From contig JAEMBT020000001.1 of NCBI GenBank assembly GCA_018873245.2, forward strand, positions 18,540,220 through 18,604,219: a DNA stretch of 64,000 nt. Direction: 5' to 3'. This DNA comes from Archegozetes longisetosus. Lineage: Eukaryota; Arthropoda; Arachnida; Sarcoptiformes; Trhypochthoniidae. The notes under the pieces are model-generated. The model saw nothing but the letters and a program-made list of their open reading frames with translations, did not search any database and had not been told where the DNA came from. The first letter of the stretch is position 1, and each line of letters opens with the position of its first letter. Below, one piece after another: positions 45,001-59,245 of this stretch. A program made the position numbers and the translations under genes.

Positions 45001-46669
45001 GAAAGGAATTGAAAAATGCAAAAACGTAGTGAACGAAGGCTTTAAGAATCTGTTACCAAAACCTGATTCTAAACAACAGGTCAATCAAGTCTTTTGTGAA
45101 AATCTTAATATAAGCGCGTGTGCCATAACTGAAGGCAATGACTCAATTGCTGTCACTATTTATAACCCGATCGGACGTTCAATTTCACAATTGATTCGAT
45201 TACCGATAACTAATAAAGCGTATCAAGTCTTTGATCCAAATGGAAAGAGTGTTGACTCGAATATCGTCCCGATTCCTAATTTTATACTGAATATTCCGGG
45301 AAGAGTTAGTAATGCGAAGAATGAATTAGTGTTTAAGGCAGACGTACCCGCACTCGGATTCGCCACTTATCTCGTCAAACAAAATAGCGTTGAATCGACT
45401 TCTAAGGCATCGGTTGTCACAAAAATAAGTCAAAGTTTATCATTAAAAGCAAAAAGTTTTAATGTTGTGTTTGAAGCTGACGGAGCACTAAAGGGAATTG
45501 AATTAAATGGAAATTTTGTAAAACTTGGACAAGAATTCGAATATTATAAGGGCATGAAAGGAGACAATAGAGGATCAAACGATAGAGCCTCTGGTGCTTA
45601 TGTATTCAGACCTGATGGACAAACACCGATTCGTGAGGCGAAAGTAGTTGAATCGAATTTAGTGGAAACCGAAGTGGCGAAAGAAGTCCATCAAAAATTG
45701 AATTCTTACATAACACAAGTCGTACGCGTTTATCCTAATGAAGACTTTGTTGAGTTTGATTATGTAGTCGGACCCATCCCTGTCAGCGACAATATTGGAA
45801 AAGAATTCATCTCTCGATTCGATTCGAACCTCACAACAAATGGTGTTTTCTATACTGATGCAAATGGACGTCAAGTTCTTAAAAGAATTCGTAATTTTAG
45901 GCCGACCTGGAATTACACAATAACTGAACCAACTTCTGGCAACTACTATCCCGTCAACTCTAGAATTTTCATTAGAGATGAAAAACAAGGCATTCAAATG
46001 ACTGTTCTCAATGACAGATCACAAGGAGGTACGAGTCCTATCGATGGATCAGTTGAACTCATGGTTCACAGAAGGCTTCTCTATGACGACGCTTTTGGTG
46101 TCGGAGAACCACTTAATGAACCAGGTTTTGATGGAAAAGGTTTAGTCATCAGAGGAAAACATTGGTTATTGGTTTCTAGTATCAAAGATGCTGCTAAACA
46201 ACACAGAGATATCGCTCAAAGAATATTTTTGGAACCATTGATCACGTTTTCAACTTATAAAACTGAATCTGATTATTATAAAAACTTTGAAACTTCATAT
46301 TCAGGACTTATAAACGAATTGCCAAAAAATGTTCATTTGTTGACATTAGAGCAATGGAAAGATGACAGCTATTTATTACGTTTGGAACATTTCTATCAAA
46401 CGAATGACGATCCCGAAGGACTTTCGAAACCAGTTACCGTTGATTTGAAGAATTTGTTCAAACCATTCGTTATTACAGAAGCGACAGAACAAACGTTAGG
46501 CGCCAATCAAGCGTTAAGTTCTGCAAAACGTTTGGAGTTCAAGACATATGACACAAATACAAACGAGCCGAAGAAATATGAATTCAATGCTAAAGACCTG
46601 ACCGTAACTTTGACTCCGATGCAAATCAGAACTTTCATTATCAAGGTTAAACCTCAATCGAGATTATAA
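42058..46669 (+). CDS. MAN2B1: Lysosomal alpha-mannosidase (GH38)
   Basis: Zinc-dependent retaining exo-glycosidase that removes alpha-linked mannose from N-glycans in the lysosome. Three in-phase exons, 42058-42445, 43944-44288 and 44397-46669, give about 1001 aa, the usual length for the family. Residues 1-20 are a signal peptide. The GH38 N-terminal domain carries [12 protein letters not shown], with His56 and Asp58 as zinc ligands by family analogy, and WQIDPFGHS with Asp180 as the nucleophile/zinc ligand. The middle domain contains [18 protein letters not shown] (HH at 425-426). Beta-sandwich domains follow, with [20 protein letters not shown] and [30 protein letters not shown] and PHTHDDVGW favour the lysosomal type over Golgi mannosidase II. 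The ATG at 42058 is taken because the signal peptide starts there. A poly(A) signal lies at 46687-46692. Confidence 0.96.
42539..42626. repeat. 15-nt minisatellite
   Basis: About six copies of a unit such as ACGCTTAAGAACTTC in alpha-mannosidase intron 1. Confidence 0.85.
42813..43472. mobile_element. Decayed element bounded by inverted 15-nt repeats
   Basis: Left block 42813-42886 holds four to five 15-nt units such as CGAACGCCATTTCAC. Right block 43426-43472 holds about three units in the opposite orientation (CATTCGGCGAAATGC). Between them is AT-rich filler with GTGCCGTAGCCAGGAAT near 43127-43143, a phrase I associate with arthropod transposable elements. No transposase is visible. A related unit occurs at 61279-61303. 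Calling it one element is inference. Confidence 0.45.
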
Positions 46670-46960
46670 AAATTCTTTTTGACTTAAATAAAATTTAAAA
46701 TTCATTAAATAAAAAAGATTAATGACTTATAGTTTAACATTTTAATTGAGTCAAGAATCAATCAAATAGTTTCTGGTGTACTATTTATTTAATTGAAATT
46801 ACGAAATATAAAAAAAACGTTAATTACGTTTCAGACCTTTGTGTCCAAAAACAATTTCATTTCTAAATGTCAATTGAAATATTTGAATGAAATTTACAGT
46901 AAAGATAAGTGAGAATAAATGACAAGAATTGCATAAACTAGTAATATACACATAAATAAG
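46670..46960. terminator. Convergent 3' region of alpha-mannosidase and ALYREF
   Basis: 291 bp between stop codons. AATAAA at 46687-46692 serves the plus-strand gene. TTTATT at 46784-46789 is a candidate minus-strand signal for ALYREF. The two cleavage sites would be only a few tens of bases apart. Confidence 0.5.
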
Positions 46961-47694
46961 TTATTCGACATCCATTTTCCATGAATCCAAATCCCTATCC
47001 AGGTCTTCAGCCGTCACTCTAGTTTTATTACGATATTCGCCACCCCGTCCTCGACCGCCACTTTTATTCCCTTTGAATGGTCGTGAATTCTGTGCTCTAC
47101 CACCAATCAGCTGTATTCGCATCGGACGGCCTATCAGGACACCGGTTTAAATAAATCTCTAATTCATAACTCTCTTAACTGACCAAACATTGATTTTATA
47201 TGAAAAATGTTGCAAATTCAGACAAAATCTGAGACAAAATCATTGTAATGATTACCATCGAGTGGAACTCCATTGTACTTATTCATCGCATTGATGGCGT
47301 CCTCCTTTCTCTCAAAAATCACTTCAGCCGTTCCTAAAGAATACCCAAACTGATCGTAATGTATACTTGACTTCTTGAGTGGTCCAAAACTGGTGAACAG
47401 CTCTTCCAGATCTGTGTCTGACACCTTGTACTCCAAGTTTGAAATAAGTAGTCGTCCATTGATTCCAGACAGAAATATTCTATTGGTTTGGGATCGAAAG
47501 TAAGGCCCTGAACGAGGTGAAGATCGATTACGTGAAGCAAAACTAGTATTATTATTACTAAATCGAGCATTAGTTGAACGACGAAAGTTAGGACGACTTG
47601 CACTTTGTAGACTAGAACCACGTTTACGACTACTAGTTGTAATAGCATCTCTTTTAATAATATCATCTAATGACATATCTATTTTATCACTCAT
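46961..47694 (-). CDS. ALYREF: ALYREF / THO complex subunit 4, mRNA export adaptor
   Basis: Nuclear adaptor of the TREX complex that hands spliced mRNA to the export receptor. Two exons, 47694-47256 and 47130-46961, join in phase 1 across a 125-nt intron to 202 aa. The N-terminal UAP56-binding motif KIDMSLDDIIKRD is at 4-16. An Arg/Ser/Asn-rich segment precedes the RRM, which spans about 81-153 (GRLLISNLEYKVSDTDLEEL, then GTAEVIFERKEDAINAM). An RGG-type patch (SGGRGRGGEYRN) follows, then the C-terminal UAP56-binding motif TAEDLDRDLDSWKM. Order and length match the Aly/REF family. It shares the 47695-49457 upstream region with the divergent Ral gene. Confidence 0.94.
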
Positions 47695-50369
<2,675 letters not shown>

Positions 50370-51002
50370 ATTCTTTATCATTAAAAAATCAAATAAATCT
50401 GTATTGTTTATGTATTGTTCAATCAATCAGTTATTAATATCATTAATAAAATAATAAAATTAATCTTTTATCAAAATTATACCTCTAGCTTGTCTCAATT
50501 TATTTAATCATACTTTTATTAGATTAAAGAAAATAACCACTTTAATAGTTGTTTAAGAAACTATTATTACATTTTTAGATTAATAAACAAAAATATCAAA
50601 TTTCGAAATTATTTAACAAAACTAAAATTAGATTTTGAAATTAATAAAAAAGAAACAGCTATGAGACATTAAAAATTGGAAATGAATTCAAAATTAGCGC
50701 TACATTGAATGCATGCTTTCTATACGTCATATATTTCTGATGGCTGGCATTGTCTTCATTGCAAAGTCTACTCATTAATAAAAAGATAGATCACTAATAG
50801 ATTAAATTGCCGGCAATTAATTGCTTCATAAAATCTCTTTTTTTTAATCTAAACTTTCAAACTTTTCACTAAACTTAAATCAAGACTAATGAAACCATCA
50901 AATAATTAATAATAAATAATAACAATAATAACTAATATAAAAATAAAAACGAATTTATTGGCTTAAAAACCAATTGACTAATAACTAAATCAATTGAATT
51001 CA
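50370..51002. other. Intergenic between Ral and LSM12
   Basis: 633 bp, AT-rich, with the Ral poly(A) signal at its start and the LSM12 promoter and 5' UTR presumed at its end. Nothing else is seen. Confidence 0.5.
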
Positions 51003-52320
51003 ATGCGACTTAATTGCAATGAAATAATGGCCACCGATGACATCACCGAATGTATGTTTACTGTTGGCAGTATTGTTTCGTGTCTCACTTGTTTTGATGT
51101 CAAAATTGAGGGCGAAGTCATTGCTTTCGATTATACTAAACGATTACTTATTTTAAGTAAGTCTTCATTTATTTCTATTGTTTTTTTAATTGTTTTTATT
51201 TATTAATTTATGTTTTGCTTTATTAGAGAGTAATAGTAGTGATGGAAATTCAAATCTCAATGATGTCAATTGGATTAATCTGGAATTTGTTAAAGACATT
51301 CAAATTAAGAAAGAAGTGAAACGTGAAGATGTGGTCAATACTCAATTGCCACAAATCAATACCCAAAAGGTTGGCATCATTTAAATACTTAATTGTTACT
51401 CTCACATTCACCTTAATTGTTACTTATTTCTGTTTGAGATCTAATTTATTCATTATTGATATTCGTCTCAAATCTATTGAACTTTTGTTGATTTGATTTT
51501 TTTCAATATTGATTAATTGCATATCTTAGGGAAGTTTTAAGTGACATTAATGTTTCAAATGCTGGACCTATTTGTTATTTTTGAAATAGTGTTTAGAAAA
51601 CACTAATCAGCACCTTTGACCATAACTTTCAATTGATAAATTGGGTGTATGATCACAATTAATCAATATTAATACCAATGTTTGTTTAAAAATTTCATTT
51701 TTCAATTCGATTCGACTGTTTTGACTATTTGATAAAACTGTTTTTTAAAATAGTCTATCAATTAGTAAACTTACTAATCTCGTAAACCACTTCAGTTAGC
51801 TTTGAGTCTAAATAATTGTTAAATTGTATTTTTTCAGGTTGAGGAAAGAGCTCGAAAAGCTGTCGAAGAACGTAAAAGATTGACAGAAGCTTTCAATTCA
51901 GGAATAGGAGCAGATGGTCTGAAACTATCACTATCAATATCGAAGACGTAAGCTATGAATAATGATTAATGTGGAAATTAATTAATATATGTAATTGTGC
52001 TCAACAGAAGCATAGGTGTGACCTACGAGGCTGACAATATAATAGTTGCTAATAGTGTGAAAATAAGTCCTCCTTATAAAGTGGAGAATTGTGTTGGATT
52101 GAAATCGCGCGCCAATTCGCCCTCAGACTCCTTGAAGTTCACCAAAAAATTGGTTAGTACTTAGTTTTCAATGTTTAAGCGACTGTTTGACTGAAACGAA
52201 CGATTTATGTTTTGGAATTAGGTCGAGAAGTATTGGAATGATCAACAGAACAAAAATGCTCAGAAGACTCCAAATTCAGTTTTACCTACAGATAAACCTC
52301 CCTTTAATAATAAGGGATAA
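51003..52320 (+). CDS. LSM12: LSM12 homologue (LSm plus anticodon-binding-like domain)
   Basis: RNA-associated protein; in flies LSM12 links Ataxin-2 to Twenty-four in translational control. Five in-phase exons, 51003-51156, 51227-51369, 51838-51947, 52008-52152 and 52222-52320, give about 216 aa. The N-terminal LSm-like fold is seen in FTVGSIVSCLTCFD, GEVIAFDYTKRLLIL and NWINLEFVKDIQI. The second half has the AD domain: RKAVEERKRLTEAFNSGIGA, then NIIVANSVKISPPYKVENC and FTKKLVEKYW. Domain order and length fit human LSM12 as I recall it, with a somewhat divergent sequence. A second Met at 51027 is an alternative start. AATAAA occurs at 52515-52520. Confidence 0.9.
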
Positions 52321-52996
52321 TGTTTTTAATTTAAAGTTAATATATTTTAAGACAATGACATCAGAAATGACGAGAAGAAAAAAATAAGTTGTATTGAATT
52401 GACGGCAATTAAGGTTAACTCAACATTATAATTACGATTACAAAAAACAATTATTTTCAACTATTTATGTTTTTTCAATTGATTCAGAAATTTTTTTCTA
52501 TCTCTTTAGAGATTAATAAACTACAAAAACAGTTTACAATAAAAATTTGAGTTATTTCAATTATCGGTAAATAGTTATTAAGTATTGAAATTTAGGTCTA
52601 CATCATGACTTCTCAAACCGCTGCCGGCGAATACTTTACTTTTTTCATTCGTTTCAGCGATTAATTTCTGTTCATTTCGTCTTGAATAAAACAGAATAAT
52701 CAAAATAGAAGAGATATCAATTTTAGATGACTATAATTTGAGAGAATATGTAACATCTGATTCTTCATATAAAAGAATAATAACAGTCTATGAGGATTAT
52801 CATGCATTTTTGCAATTTTGAGCCATTTGCGGATAGAAGTCGTTACTTTAACTCTGACTCACCAATAAAAATTGCCCAGAGCTCAATAAGTGTGACCAGA
52901 ATAATAAGAATCAATCGTGATTAAGGTGACAAATGTAAGCTAAGAAGGAAAATTAAAAAGAAAAACAAGTTTTTAAACTATCAAAAATAGATGAAG
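52321..52996. other. Intergenic between LSM12 and tRNA-Val
   Basis: LSM12 3' UTR and flank. It includes the poly(A) signal at 52515-52520 and, at its far end, the A-run (52983-52987) that is the Pol III terminator of the minus-strand tRNA. Nothing else is seen. Confidence 0.5.
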
Positions 52997-53069
52997 TGGT
53001 TCCGCCCGGGATCGAACCGGGGACCTTTTGCGTGTAAAGCAAACGTGATAACCACTACACCACGGAACC
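52997..53069 (-). tRNA. tRNA-Val (anticodon TAC)
   Basis: 73-nt intronless tRNA gene on the minus strand, from GGTTCCG to CGGAACC plus the discriminator A. The acceptor stem is seven perfect pairs. The A box reads TGGTGTAGTGG and the B box GGTTCGATCC. The anticodon loop CTTTACA gives TAC, and the T stem CCCCGG/CCGGGC-type pairing is intact. A TTTTT terminator follows about 10 nt downstream on the minus strand. It looks functional. Confidence 0.97.
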
Positions 53070-53617
53070 AGTGGATATCTAACGCTGTATAATAATTTTA
53101 GTGAAATTAAATGTTTAAATAAAACTAGAATATGGAATTTAGTTATTCTTGTTTTTTATGATCCAAATTAATTTTGTTGTATATTGGTTACTTTTTGTTC
53201 TGTTTGAAACTAGTTTATTTTATTGATACGTTTGAACAAGTCTATTATTCTGGTTATTACAAATTAATTGAAGTATAATTTGAATTAGCTAATATATATA
53301 CAATTATTGCTAATAGATAGATGGATAAAATGAATCATTTAATATTTTATTATTATAATCTCTAGTACATTTATTTTCTTATATAACCAAACCAATTTAA
53401 ATAACAATAAGATTATAAATGCTTTAAATATACTAGAAATATAAATAAATTGGATAATATTTCAATCAAATTAATAAATTGAATAATATTTCAATCAAAT
53501 TAATAGATTGATTGACAAATATATAATTGAACAATTAAATATAATATTGAATAGATATGAATATTAGAATTAAACAATTAAATATTAACATATTTGTCAA
53601 ATAAATTGACAATTCAT
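53070..53617. other. Intergenic between tRNA-Val and PPP1R11
   Basis: 548 bp, very AT-rich. It contains two adjacent copies of a roughly 30-nt unit (TAATATTTCAATCAAATTAA core) at about 53453-53511. A minus-strand AATAAA (TTTATT at 53346-53351) is a possible PPP1R11 poly(A) signal. No gene is seen. Confidence 0.5.
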
Positions 53618-53953
53618 TTACGTCTGACTACTACTAGTAGAATGATCATTATTAAAATGGCAATGTTTCCTATGTCCAAAGCAATGATCAGTAAAATCAT
53701 CATCACTATGATCAGAATCGCTTTGACCAAAAGGTGTTTGTTTCTCAAAAATGCAGCAACATTTAGATTTCTTCTTATTCATATTTTCATTATCAATAGT
53801 TTCTGAAGTAAATGATACTTTCTTACTATCATCTTGCTTTGCTTTCTTTAGTCTTATTCGTAGTACTTCTGGTGATCTAGTTGTATTACTTTTGCGAGAG
53901 TTTATTTCTTCTATTGATTCTTCTCTTACTGGTTCTGTTGTCGTTTGTGACAT
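53618..53953 (-). CDS. PPP1R11: PPP1R11 (protein phosphatase 1 inhibitor-3)
   Basis: Small, mostly disordered regulator of protein phosphatase 1, also described in mammals as an E3 ubiquitin ligase. Single exon, 111 aa. The conserved block runs LRIRLKKAKQDDSKKVSFTS with the PP1-docking KVSF at 45-48, then ETIDNENMNKKKSKCCCIFE with the CCC at 65-67, then KQTPFGQSDSD, and the second anchoring region HCFGHRKHCHFN at 90-101. This is the family's usual order and length. The N-terminus is acidic and unconserved. No intron is needed to explain the protein. Confidence 0.92.
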   Translation of the reverse strand: MSQTTTEPVREESIEEINSRKSNTTRSPEVLRIRLKKAKQDDSKKVSFTSETIDNENMNKKKSKCCCIFEKQTPFGQSDSDHSDDDFTDHCFGHRKHCHFNNDHSTSSSQT

Positions 53954-54642
53954 TTTTCAAATTCCTTTTCAATTCTACTTTCAGACTAATCTCACTTTTT
54001 GTTTATGTTTTAAATCATTGACAAAATGGTTGTTCGTACCAAAGTATTTATTAGTCGATAGATGGCGCTTAAAGTCATACAACGTTTTAGTTGTGTCTGA
54101 TAATTGACTTCAATTTCTAACTCTCTCTCTCTCTCTCTCTATGAACCTCTGATAAACTTTTCGTAAATCAATTCTAACTTTTTTAATTTGATTCTATTCA
54201 TATTTATAGGAAATTAACTGACAACTATTTATTGATAAGAAATGCAAATTTGTTGAATTTAAAAAGTTTGCAATTGTTTCTATGTTAATAAGTTGGTGTG
54301 TCAATCCTAAATCCCTAAAGCTCAAACGTTTAAGACTCATGTCTTATTGAATAAAAAAGTAAAATCATTTTGAAAAGTGAACTTATTTGTTAATTAAACC
54401 TGAACAGAAAGCCATAATTATAAGGCAAACAAGTTGAAATAACGTTCTGCAAAATTAAGAGTTATTAGTAACGTTTAAAATGTTAGCCATTAAGCATTCT
54501 AATTCAATTTGACTATATATGTTAATCATTTTACCATTTCCTTCTCTAACTTTAATTATCTAATTATTTACTTATGTCACCTTAAATTACCTTTTCTCCT
54601 TATTTTCACTTATTTCTTTTAGCTTTTTTATTGTTCTTTAAT

Positions 54643-54695
<53 letters not shown>

Positions 54696-54942
54696 TTCTT
54701 TCTCTCTATTATTCATTGCTTATATTGTTTGTCATCTATTTAATTTTCATCTCTTCCTCCAAACAATACGATTGAATTGAATTAAGCAAACGATGAATTG
54801 AAATGAATTATGTTTACGTCTAATTGAAGTTTAGAATCATAAATGATCTACTTTCACGCAAATCATAAAATATAAGTGCAATTCAAAATAGTAGTTTTTC
54901 ATTATGTAATTGTACTACAGAATTCTACTTTAGAAAAACTTT

Positions 54943-55027
54943 AAACAACTTTTAAATACTTTTAAGAACTTTTAGAAACTTTTAAGAACTTTTAAGAACT
55001 TTTAAGAACTTTTAAGAACTTTTAAGA
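54943..55027. repeat. 11-nt minisatellite
   Basis: About seven copies of ACTTTTAAGAA, the last five nearly identical. Confidence 0.9.
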
Positions 55028-56145
55028 GATTAATACGTTTATTATAATACCCTTAGCGTCTATAAACTAGTAAACAAAATGTATTGATAAGCCAAAACAG
55101 ATTTACAGTTGAATAGATGGGAACTAATATCGCTTCTATATTCTAAAAAAGAGCGTTTTACTTAAAACTCACATCAAACTACAATTGAATTGAAATCTAT
55201 TTCTATACTTGAATCGACTTCCTTTCTCTGAACATCAAATTGCCGTATTGATGTCTGGCGCAAATTATTCTTACTTATACATATCTATTGAATTGAAATC
55301 TAATAAGTAATACATTTTGGATTAGTTTCTCCTTACACATGTTTTCTTATTTATTACTACATTCTATTATGTAAAACTAATATACTTCTAACTACATATA
55401 TTATATACTTCTAACTATATACTGACTTCACTTTCTACTAGTTTTCAATACCTTAATTCTATTTTCTAATCTTATTCCTTTACTACAATACATTAGACAT
55501 TAGAGACAGGAGAAAAAGATTAAAATCTATTGTCAGATATAATCCTATTTAGTAATCGATCAATTCTCAAGTGTTTTTCTCTTGTATAAGGTTTAGTCAT
55601 CTTTAATTGAGTTTTACTTTCTTTTCCTTAAGTCTAACATGAAAAGTAGGAGAATTTCAATATCAATATGGTTATCTGTTTCGTTATTAATTTCAATATT
55701 AAATTAGTGTTTCTTTTCTATCTTTCATTGTCATGGATTTAATGCTCATATTTTATTGACTAAATTGTGTTGAAACTGATTTGTTTCGAACTAAGCAAAA
55801 CTAATTACCATAGAAAGATAGCTAGAAGGTATAGAAAAAGTTGAGAAACTTTTAGTATAAGTCAGATGAAAGGTATAAAAAATTGAAAAAACGTTTTACT
55901 ATAACTGAAATGAAAGTATAAGAAAATTGCAAATGTATTACTATAAGCTAAATGAATTGAGTTATATTACTTATTAGTAATATAAATGTTAACCTAATTA
56001 ATTCACTGTTGGACTGAATATGTTAAATTTGATTGTTTCACTATTAATTTGTTGTTTTCAATCATATTGATTGGTTTTATGGTCATGCATAACTGTTTCT
56101 TTCTAATAGAATATATTTTATTAGATTAATTCGATTTTTATTGTT

Positions 56146-56205
56146 TAGTTAATTCATTATTTAGTTAATTCATTATTTTGTTAATTCATTATTTTGTTAA
56201 TTCCA
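56146..56205. repeat. 16-nt minisatellite
   Basis: About four copies of TTTAGTTAATTCATTA or TTTTGTTAATTCATTA. Confidence 0.85.
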
Positions 56206-57796
56206 TAATTCTCTCCATTGTATTAATATATTAGTTTTTGCAAACATATTTTTATTAAATTTCTAACTCCAAAAATTTGTCTCATATAAGTGTTTATAAT
56301 CTTAAGTAAATCTGCATAAGAAAAAAGATATTCAAACATATAATTGATTAATGAAAAGGGAAACCTGTTGCACAAAGAGTCTCATGACTAATACATTAAA
56401 GCTAGTCTGTGATAAAGTTAACTTCCAATTAAGTTAGCAATCCTTCGACGCACTTCTCAAATCTGAATAGATCTGAAAAATTCTAGAAATCCTCCCCGAC
56501 AAACATTTAATACTCTCTCACTAACTTTTCTCCCCGGAAGTATTGGCCGCAAGAACGTTCACAACTCAAGGACAGCCAGTTCTGCTCATCATCTCCTTAC
56601 CATCTCCTCATCTCTTCGACTATTACACAGAGAAGAGAATACAGGGAGAAAGTTGCCGCCAACAAAAATATCTATTACTTATGGAGCTTCGAAATTAGCC
56701 CCAAATGCAATGAAATTTATTTTATTATTCGCTGGACTCCACTTTCGCTCTCCCTGTTATGCTCTGGCTCTGTCTCCCGCTCCCTCTCCTTCTCCTTCTC
56801 CCTATAACTACGATTATGTTGAGAACGAAATGTGAACTGATCCCAAATCCTCAGTGCATAATCGCTGTCCCCCAATCTTAAATTAGTGTTAAGTATTTTA
56901 TCTCATAAACGCCTGTGAGTGTATAAATAATATAATATCTGTCAAAAAATAAAAACTTGTTTACTCCCAACAGATTCTGTATTAATACTATATTTTAGTA
57001 TTTATGTGCTACTTTAGCATCTTATAATATTGTTTATGTCTTATTATTTTCGCATCTATTGCTCCATAAACTCTATTAAGTCTCAATGTTAACTTCCAAT
57101 CATCTTTTTTGCTTGAAAACTCATCAAATCATAACTTTGTTTGATAACCTTAAACATTTATGAAATTAGAGCTTAAGTAATGAGAAAAAATGTGAAATGT
57201 TTATGGGAAAGGTAGAAATTTGGTAAAGTGTTCGCAACATATTTGCATAATGATTGAGAGAGATATATATGAGAAAAGGTAGAGACATATATCTGGAAAA
57301 ATAGTAAACATAAATTGAATATAATTAACATTTCCTTTGGCCCATACAATTATTTAGAATAACAAAAACGCAGCAAGGAATAAACAGTTAACATAATTGT
57401 TTAAATACTCACTTTCAGGTGAAAGTCTAATATTTTGCGACCCAAAATCACATAACCTCAAATTAAGGCCGTATCTAATTCCCTTTCTCTTATGTTTTAG
57501 TTCTCTTTCTCTCTTTTAGTTTTCTCTTATAGTCACCAAAGCCACCAAATTATTATTATTATTATTACTGTTATGCTATGTAGAGATTGAAAATTGCATA
57601 ATATAATAGAGCAGTATCTGAACCAATATATTTTAGTGTAATACTTAACAAATATATGGTTATATGTTTTTATGTCAAATACTTGAAATATGTTATTCTG
57701 TCACTTTATTCATACGATTTTCAGATGTGTGTGTTACTCACTGTATGTGTTCTGCTTGTAACATACTTCTTTTCTCCTATTAGCATCTATATGATT

Positions 57797-57916
57797 GTAT
57801 CACCCCCTTTATGTTAGTATTACCCCCTTATATGTTTGTATCACCCCTTTATGTTAGTATTACCCCCTTATATGTTTGTATCACCCCCTTATATGTTTGT
57901 ATCACTCCCTATATAT
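57797..57916. repeat. C-rich minisatellite
   Basis: About six degenerate copies of an 18-20-nt unit (TATCACCCCCTTATATGTTT). On the plus strand they carry CCCC/CCCCC runs, unusual in this AT-rich region. Confidence 0.8.
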
Positions 57917-59216
57917 TAGTATCTTCCCCCCTCCCCTTTCACTCTTCTATTACCTTTTATTTTGTAGTTTTTTACGCCCTCAAAATTTTTCTATCAATAT
58001 ATCACCTATCTTCATTACTATATTTTGTGTTGGTTAATTTAAGTTTTTACACTTTCTATTTAAATATATAGGTATATGTACAAATCAATCCTTTATAATC
58101 ATAATCATAATCACAGCAATAAATAATGCCTAACTTATACTCAAGCCACTAACACTTAATATCACTTTATAAATTATGCTTCATACACTCCTCTTCTTAT
58201 CTATACTTATGTTTGGATTTTTTATATAAATTATTCGATTTATATTTTAATCCCATGAAATGAATCCTTGTTGTTATATACTTTTTTGAATGTGTTTTCT
58301 TTTTTTGCATAATTTATATAATTTGCAATCAAGTGAACTTTCTTACAGCTAGTTTGCATTAAGTTAAGTGTAAATTAAATTTTCAATACAAAACCTTCTT
58401 AATTTATTATAATAATTACTATAAATCAAGTAAAAATAGATTATAATTCAAGTTTGAAATGACTACACAATGGATTTTAATCGGAAAAGTATATGTTTAA
58501 TCAAGATCGGTATAGTGTGTGCACTTCCACTCGAGATTTCCCGGTTTGACATGAATGCATTTTTGCAGAATATTCTGCAATTTACTTCCTTTCGCATGAC
58601 CAATATTTAGAAATTGAATGGCAAACTCTTGTTGCTAAACATCCTAAGCTCCTACTCAATAGAGTTTAAGATTGTGGTGATTGGAAAAGGTAGTGATTGA
58701 AACTAATACTGATTGAAACGTAGAATGATTGAAATAAAGATTGATTGAAACAAAGATTGATTAATGCATTGACTCGTTCGCTCATAAAATTATTGAAATA
58801 TTTGTTATTTGAACTGCTTCTGTTAACTATGCAAATATTCTGGAGAGAAATAGTTGAGACAACCAAAAATAGTTAATCTCATGTGATTTGACATTTAAAT
58901 TAATAAATGGTATATCAGGCGACTAAACAATAAGAAAAACATTTTTATGGCTTCACTAGAATAGCAATTAATAGCTTAAAAGATTAGTGTAATTCATAGC
59001 TAAAACATTTGCTTCGTCAATTCGTTTATTCATTTCTGAAAATAAGTCTAATTATTGTTACTCTTTTTTCCTAAGTTATGCTTTCATCGACTTTGCCATA
59101 AACCTCGTACAAATCATTCGCTCATTTCTTATATGGAACTTTATGCTTAATCGATTTTAAGTCTTTAAAATGATTTGTCTTTTGGAGTGTGGTTAAGAAG
59201 TTAAAGTAAGGAATGT

Positions 59217-59245
59217 GTTGTGTGTGTGTGTGTGTGTGTGTGTGT
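59217..59245. repeat. (TG)n microsatellite
   Basis: About 14 TG dinucleotides, the only sizeable TG tract seen in the window. Confidence 0.9.

Noticed and set aside
56653-56835. 60-codon frame with a Pro/Ser-rich end
   Set aside because: The Pro-Ser repeats come from CTCCCTCTCC low complexity, there is no family match, and the frame stops quickly.
58563-58580. Perfect 18-nt palindrome TTGCAGAATATTCTGCAA resembling a heat-shock element
   Set aside because: It has only one GAAnnTTC pair and no third GAA unit, and no gene start lies nearby. A palindrome alone is not enough.
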